Below, one piece after another: positions 61,444 through 64,000 of a stretch of DNA of 64,000 nt (position 1 is the first letter of the stretch; each line of letters opens with the position of its first letter). Below the pieces are notes generated by a model. It was not told the DNA's origin. It saw only the letters and a list, made by a program, of their open reading frames with translations, and searched no databases. Location of the stretch: contig NZ_CP170485.1 of assembly GCF_052055585.1 (NCBI RefSeq), positions 744,001 through 808,000 of the forward strand, given 5' to 3'. The position numbers and the translations under genes were made by a program. The stretch comes from Oceanicaulis sp052055585. GTDB lineage: Bacteria; Pseudomonadota; Alphaproteobacteria; Caulobacterales; Maricaulaceae.

Positions 61444-63108
61444 ATGGCCGCGTATCAATACGTCTATCACATGGACAATCTGGCGAAGACCTATCCCGGC
61501 GGGAAACAGGTCTTCTCCGGCATCTCGCTGCACTTCCTGCCTGACGCCAAGATCGGCGTGGTGGGCGTGAACGGTGCGGGTAAATCCTCGCTGCTGCGCA
61601 TCATGGCCGGCCAGGACACGGACTTCACCGGCGAGGCCTGGGCGGAAAAGGGCGTGCGCGTGGGGTATCTGCCGCAGGAACCCAAGCTCAACCCTGACAA
61701 GACCGTGTGGGAAAACGTCATTGAAGGGTCTGAGGACAAGCAGATCTATGACGCCTACAACGCCATCGCCATGCAGCTGGCCGAGGATTATTCCGACGAG
61801 CTGATGGAGAAGATGACCGAGCTGCAAGAGCAGGTCGATGCGCGTGATGCTTGGGACATCGATTCCAAGATCGAGATGGCGATGGACGCGCTGCGCTGCC
61901 CGGCGCCGGATGCGGACGTGACCAACCTGTCCGGCGGTGAGCGCCGCCGCGTGGCGATCTGCCAGCTCTTGCTGTCCAAGCCGCACATGCTGCTGCTCGA
62001 CGAACCGACCAACCACCTTGATGCGGAAAGCGTCGCCTGGCTTCAGAACCACCTCGAGAACTATCCGGGCGCCGTTCTGATCGTGACCCACGACCGTTAC
62101 TTCCTGGACGCCATCACCACCTGGACGCTCGAACTCGATCGCGGTCAGGGCGTGCCTTACAAGGGCGGCTATTCGGACTGGCTGGAGCAGAAGGCCAAGC
62201 GCCTTGCGCAGGAATCCCGCGAAGAGGGCGCCAAGCAGCGCGCTCTGGCCCGGGAACTGGAGTGGATCCGCGCCGCGCCGAAAGCGCGTCAGGCCAAGTC
62301 CAAGGCGCGTATCAAGTCCTATGAAGAAAAGCGTGACGCAGCGGAGAAGGAAAAGATCTCGACCGCCGTCATCCGCATTCCCCCGGGCCCGCGCCTCGGG
62401 GGCAATGTGGTGGATTTCGACCATGTGTCGAAAGGCTTTGATGATCGCCTGCTGATCAACGATCTCGACTTCAAACTGCCGCCGGGCGGCGTTGTGGGCG
62501 TGATCGGTCCGAACGGCGCGGGTAAGACCACCCTGTTCAAGATGATCGTCGGCGACGAGAAACCCGATAGCGGGTCTGTCACCCTAGGCGAGACCGTGAA
62601 GCTGGGTTATGTGAACCAGTCCCGCGATGCGCTCGACGCCAACAAGACCGTCTGGGAAGAGATTTCCGACGGCAATGACATGATCATGTTGGGCGAGCAG
62701 GAAGTGCCGAGCCGGGCCTATGTGGGCGCGTTCAACTTCAAGGGCGGCGACCAGCAGAAAAAGGTCGGCGTCCTGTCCGGCGGTGAGCGCAACCGCGTCC
62801 ACCTCGCCAAGATGCTGAAGGAGGGCGGCAATCTGCTCCTCCTCGACGAACCGACCAACGATCTCGACGTTGAAACCCTGTCGGCTCTGGAAGCGGCGCT
62901 TGAAGACTTCCCCGGCTGCGCCGTGGTGATCTCGCACGACCGCTTCTTCCTTGACCGGATCGCCACCCACATCCTCGCCTTTGAAGGCGACAGCCATGTG
63001 GAATGGTTTGAAGGCTCGTTCACCGACTATCTGGCCGACAAGAAGCGCCGCCTCGGGGATGACGCCCTGGTGCCCAAGCGCGTCAAGTTCCAGAAGTTCG
63101 AACGCTAG
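61444..63108 (+). CDS. ettA: Energy-dependent translational throttle EttA (ABC-F)
   Basis: 554 residues, matching the usual 555. Two ABC domains: Walker A GVNGAGKSS and GPNGAGKTT, signature LSGGERRR and LSGGERNR, Walker B LLLLDEPTNHLD and LLLLDEPTNDLD. The linker is rich in Lys/Arg (LEWIRAAPKARQAKSKARIK), as in the ribosome-facing PtIM. It has no membrane domain, and family members bind the ribosomal E site, where they gate the first peptide bond according to ATP/ADP. Start at MAAYQYVYHM, with GGAGCG upstream. Cytoplasmic, a housekeeping gene with no functional tie to neighbours. Confidence 0.95.
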   Translation: MAAYQYVYHMDNLAKTYPGGKQVFSGISLHFLPDAKIGVVGVNGAGKSSLLRIMAGQDTDFTGEAWAEKGVRVGYLPQEPKLNPDKTVWENVIEGSEDKQIYDAYNAIAMQLAEDYSDELMEKMTELQEQVDARDAWDIDSKIEMAMDALRCPAPDADVTNLSGGERRRVAICQLLLSKPHMLLLDEPTNHLDAESVAWLQNHLENYPGAVLIVTHDRYFLDAITTWTLELDRGQGVPYKGGYSDWLEQKAKRLAQESREEGAKQRALARELEWIRAAPKARQAKSKARIKSYEEKRDAAEKEKISTAVIRIPPGPRLGGNVVDFDHVSKGFDDRLLINDLDFKLPPGGVVGVIGPNGAGKTTLFKMIVGDEKPDSGSVTLGETVKLGYVNQSRDALDANKTVWEEISDGNDMIMLGEQEVPSRAYVGAFNFKGGDQQKKVGVLSGGERNRVHLAKMLKEGGNLLLLDEPTNDLDVETLSALEAALEDFPGCAVVISHDRFFLDRIATHILAFEGDSHVEWFEGSFTDYLADKKRRLGDDALVPKRVKFQKFER

Positions 63109-63118
63109 GACTTGCACG

Positions 63119-63796
63119 ATGACGTCAGCTGAACGCCGCCGCCTGACCGCTTTCATTGCGGGACGGCGGTGGGCGTCGCTGGCGGTGATTTGCGCGGCGC
63201 TCACGGGCGCCGCGCTTATTGTGTTCATGCTTGCGCAGCCTGAATGGGTCTTCCGCTCCCCTGTTCTGATGCTCCTGCTGCCTGTTTTGATCGTCACGGC
63301 GCGGTGCTGGCGTGCGCCCCTTCAATGGCGCGGCGCACTCGCTGATCTCAAGGCCGATGCCGTCGAAACCGCCAGCGGCGTCGGCCATGTGCACTGGCGA
63401 AGACGTCCCGGCTTGTTCTCGGGCATGAGCGCAACGCTGGAGCTTGATGGCAAACAGTTCGCGCTCGAGGATGATATGGCGGGCGCGGTGACGCCGGGTA
63501 TCTGGTTAAGCGTGCGCTACGCCCCGGCTTCGGGCGCCTTGTTGTCCATTGAGCGGGCGTCTCAAGCAGAGGCGGGGCTGGATCCGGTCCTCGCCGATCA
63601 GCTCACCGAGCGCGAGCGGGCTCTGCTGGCGCTTCTGGCCGAAGGTTTGAGTGACAAGGCGATTGCGCGTCGGCTCAATCTCTCCCCCACCACCGTGCGC
63701 ACCTATAACAGCACGCTCTACGCCAAGCTGGGCGTTCAGGGGCGCGGCGAAGCCGTCAATCTTGCTCGTGGCGGCATACCGACATCTGCAGACTGA
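63119..63796 (+). CDS. Membrane-anchored LuxR-type DNA-binding protein
   Basis: 225 residues from MTSAERRRLT. Two adjacent membrane helices lie at about 19-40 (LAVICAALTGAALIVFMLA) and 45-62 (SPVLMLLLPVLIVTARC). A beta-rich linker (about 80-140) leads to a C-terminal LuxR helix-turn-helix (LTERERALLALLAEGLSDKA, then LSPTTVRTYNSTLYAKLGVQ). Both ends should face the cytoplasm, so it could sense a membrane state and bind DNA directly, like ToxR-type regulators. It starts 10 bp after ettA. The target is unknown; the partial gene 73 bp downstream is a candidate. Confidence 0.82.
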   Translation: MTSAERRRLTAFIAGRRWASLAVICAALTGAALIVFMLAQPEWVFRSPVLMLLLPVLIVTARCWRAPLQWRGALADLKADAVETASGVGHVHWRRRPGLFSGMSATLELDGKQFALEDDMAGAVTPGIWLSVRYAPASGALLSIERASQAEAGLDPVLADQLTERERALLALLAEGLSDKAIARRLNLSPTTVRTYNSTLYAKLGVQGRGEAVNLARGGIPTSAD

Positions 63797-63869
63797 CACA
63801 TCGCTGACATCTGTCGATAGGCGCGGGACTCTCCGCGCAACAGCCTCCTCCCATGCAAGGGAGGACATC

Positions 63870-64000
63870 ATGCATCAAGACACAACACAGCCGGTCTGGC
63901 GATTTCGCGACGGCATCATCGTGCTCGCCACAGCCATGGCCGCCTATACGGTCTTGAGCTGGGCGCATATGGCGCTGGTCAGCGAAACCGTCGGGATGGA
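63870..64000 (+). CDS. Start of a membrane protein, cut by window end
   Basis: 43 codons visible (MHQDTTQPVWRFRDGIIVLA onward), with GGGAGGACATC just before the ATG. A hydrophobic helix begins at about residue 15 (GIIVLATAMAAYTVLSW). It follows the membrane-anchored LuxR-type gene on the same strand and may be its target. No family can be assigned from this fragment. Confidence 0.7.
   Translation, partial: MHQDTTQPVWRFRDGIIVLATAMAAYTVLSWAHMALVSETVGM

Noticed and set aside
1..64000. Search by eye for CRISPR arrays, IS ends, tRNA and rRNA genes
   Set aside because: No regularly spaced repeats, transposase genes, target-site duplications, or cloverleaf or rRNA sequences were noticed; a tRNA could be missed without a covariance search.

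Overview
The window is 64 kb of high-GC, gene-dense chromosome. It looks like a marine heterotrophic alphaproteobacterium of the Caulobacterales/Maricaulales type (a Maricaulis/Oceanicaulis-like Hyphomonadaceae). This placement rests on three large TonB-dependent receptors, many secreted or lipoprotein peptidases, and predicted proteins that read like that group; it is not based on rRNA, and no rRNA, tRNA, IS element, prophage or CRISPR array was seen.

Layout. (1) 1-5.7 kb is a carbohydrate-type locus: a truncated ROK regulator overlapping a secreted glycerophosphodiester phosphodiesterase, a TonB receptor, and a divergent GPH-family sugar transporter, with an AT-rich palindrome between the last two. 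(2) 5.9-11.5 kb holds a LuxR-type regulator followed by a 1,575-residue autotransporter whose passenger contains a recent 738-bp-period internal duplication. (3) 11.6-23.7 kb is the most unusual part. A membrane Ser/Thr kinase with a TPR-rich outer region converges on, and overlaps, an ECF sigma factor of the TIGR02999/ECF43 type. Next to them lie a 1,263-residue secreted metzincin-like protein and a four-gene set (lipoprotein with duplicated beta domains, multi-pass membrane protein, small secreted protein, VWA protein). The metzincin gene and the four-gene set each start just after the same two-block element, GATGTCCCATT-N14-CGTTTCT, which I propose is the promoter of that sigma factor.

(4) 23.9-42.7 kb is a peptide and amino-acid scavenging island: two M61-like lipoprotein peptidases with PDZ-like ends, a fold-type I aminotransferase, a TonB receptor, a probably Tat-exported class V PLP enzyme, two ornithine cyclodeaminase/mu-crystallin family enzymes, an APC permease, two S10 serine carboxypeptidases, a secreted amidohydrolase and an Lrp/AsnC regulator. 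(5) 42.9-49.1 kb is a FecI-FecR-FecA trans-envelope signalling set followed by a Tat-exported PhoD-type phosphatase. (6) 49.3-64 kb is mixed: alpha/beta hydrolase, D-glutamate cyclase-like protein, YHS protein, free methionine-R-sulfoxide reductase, a proteasome-like N-terminal-threonine hydrolase of unknown role, an HCCA isomerase/DsbA-like protein, two SIMPL proteins, dipeptidyl peptidase IV, a third M61-like peptidase, the translation factor EttA and a membrane-anchored LuxR-type regulator.

A plausible joint role for much of the window is uptake and breakdown of extracellular polymers: TonB receptors bring oligopeptides or oligosaccharides into the periplasm, anchored peptidases trim them, and inner-membrane permeases and cytoplasmic PLP and NAD enzymes finish the job. 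The kinase/sigma region looks like a separate envelope-facing system and is the best candidate for undescribed biology.
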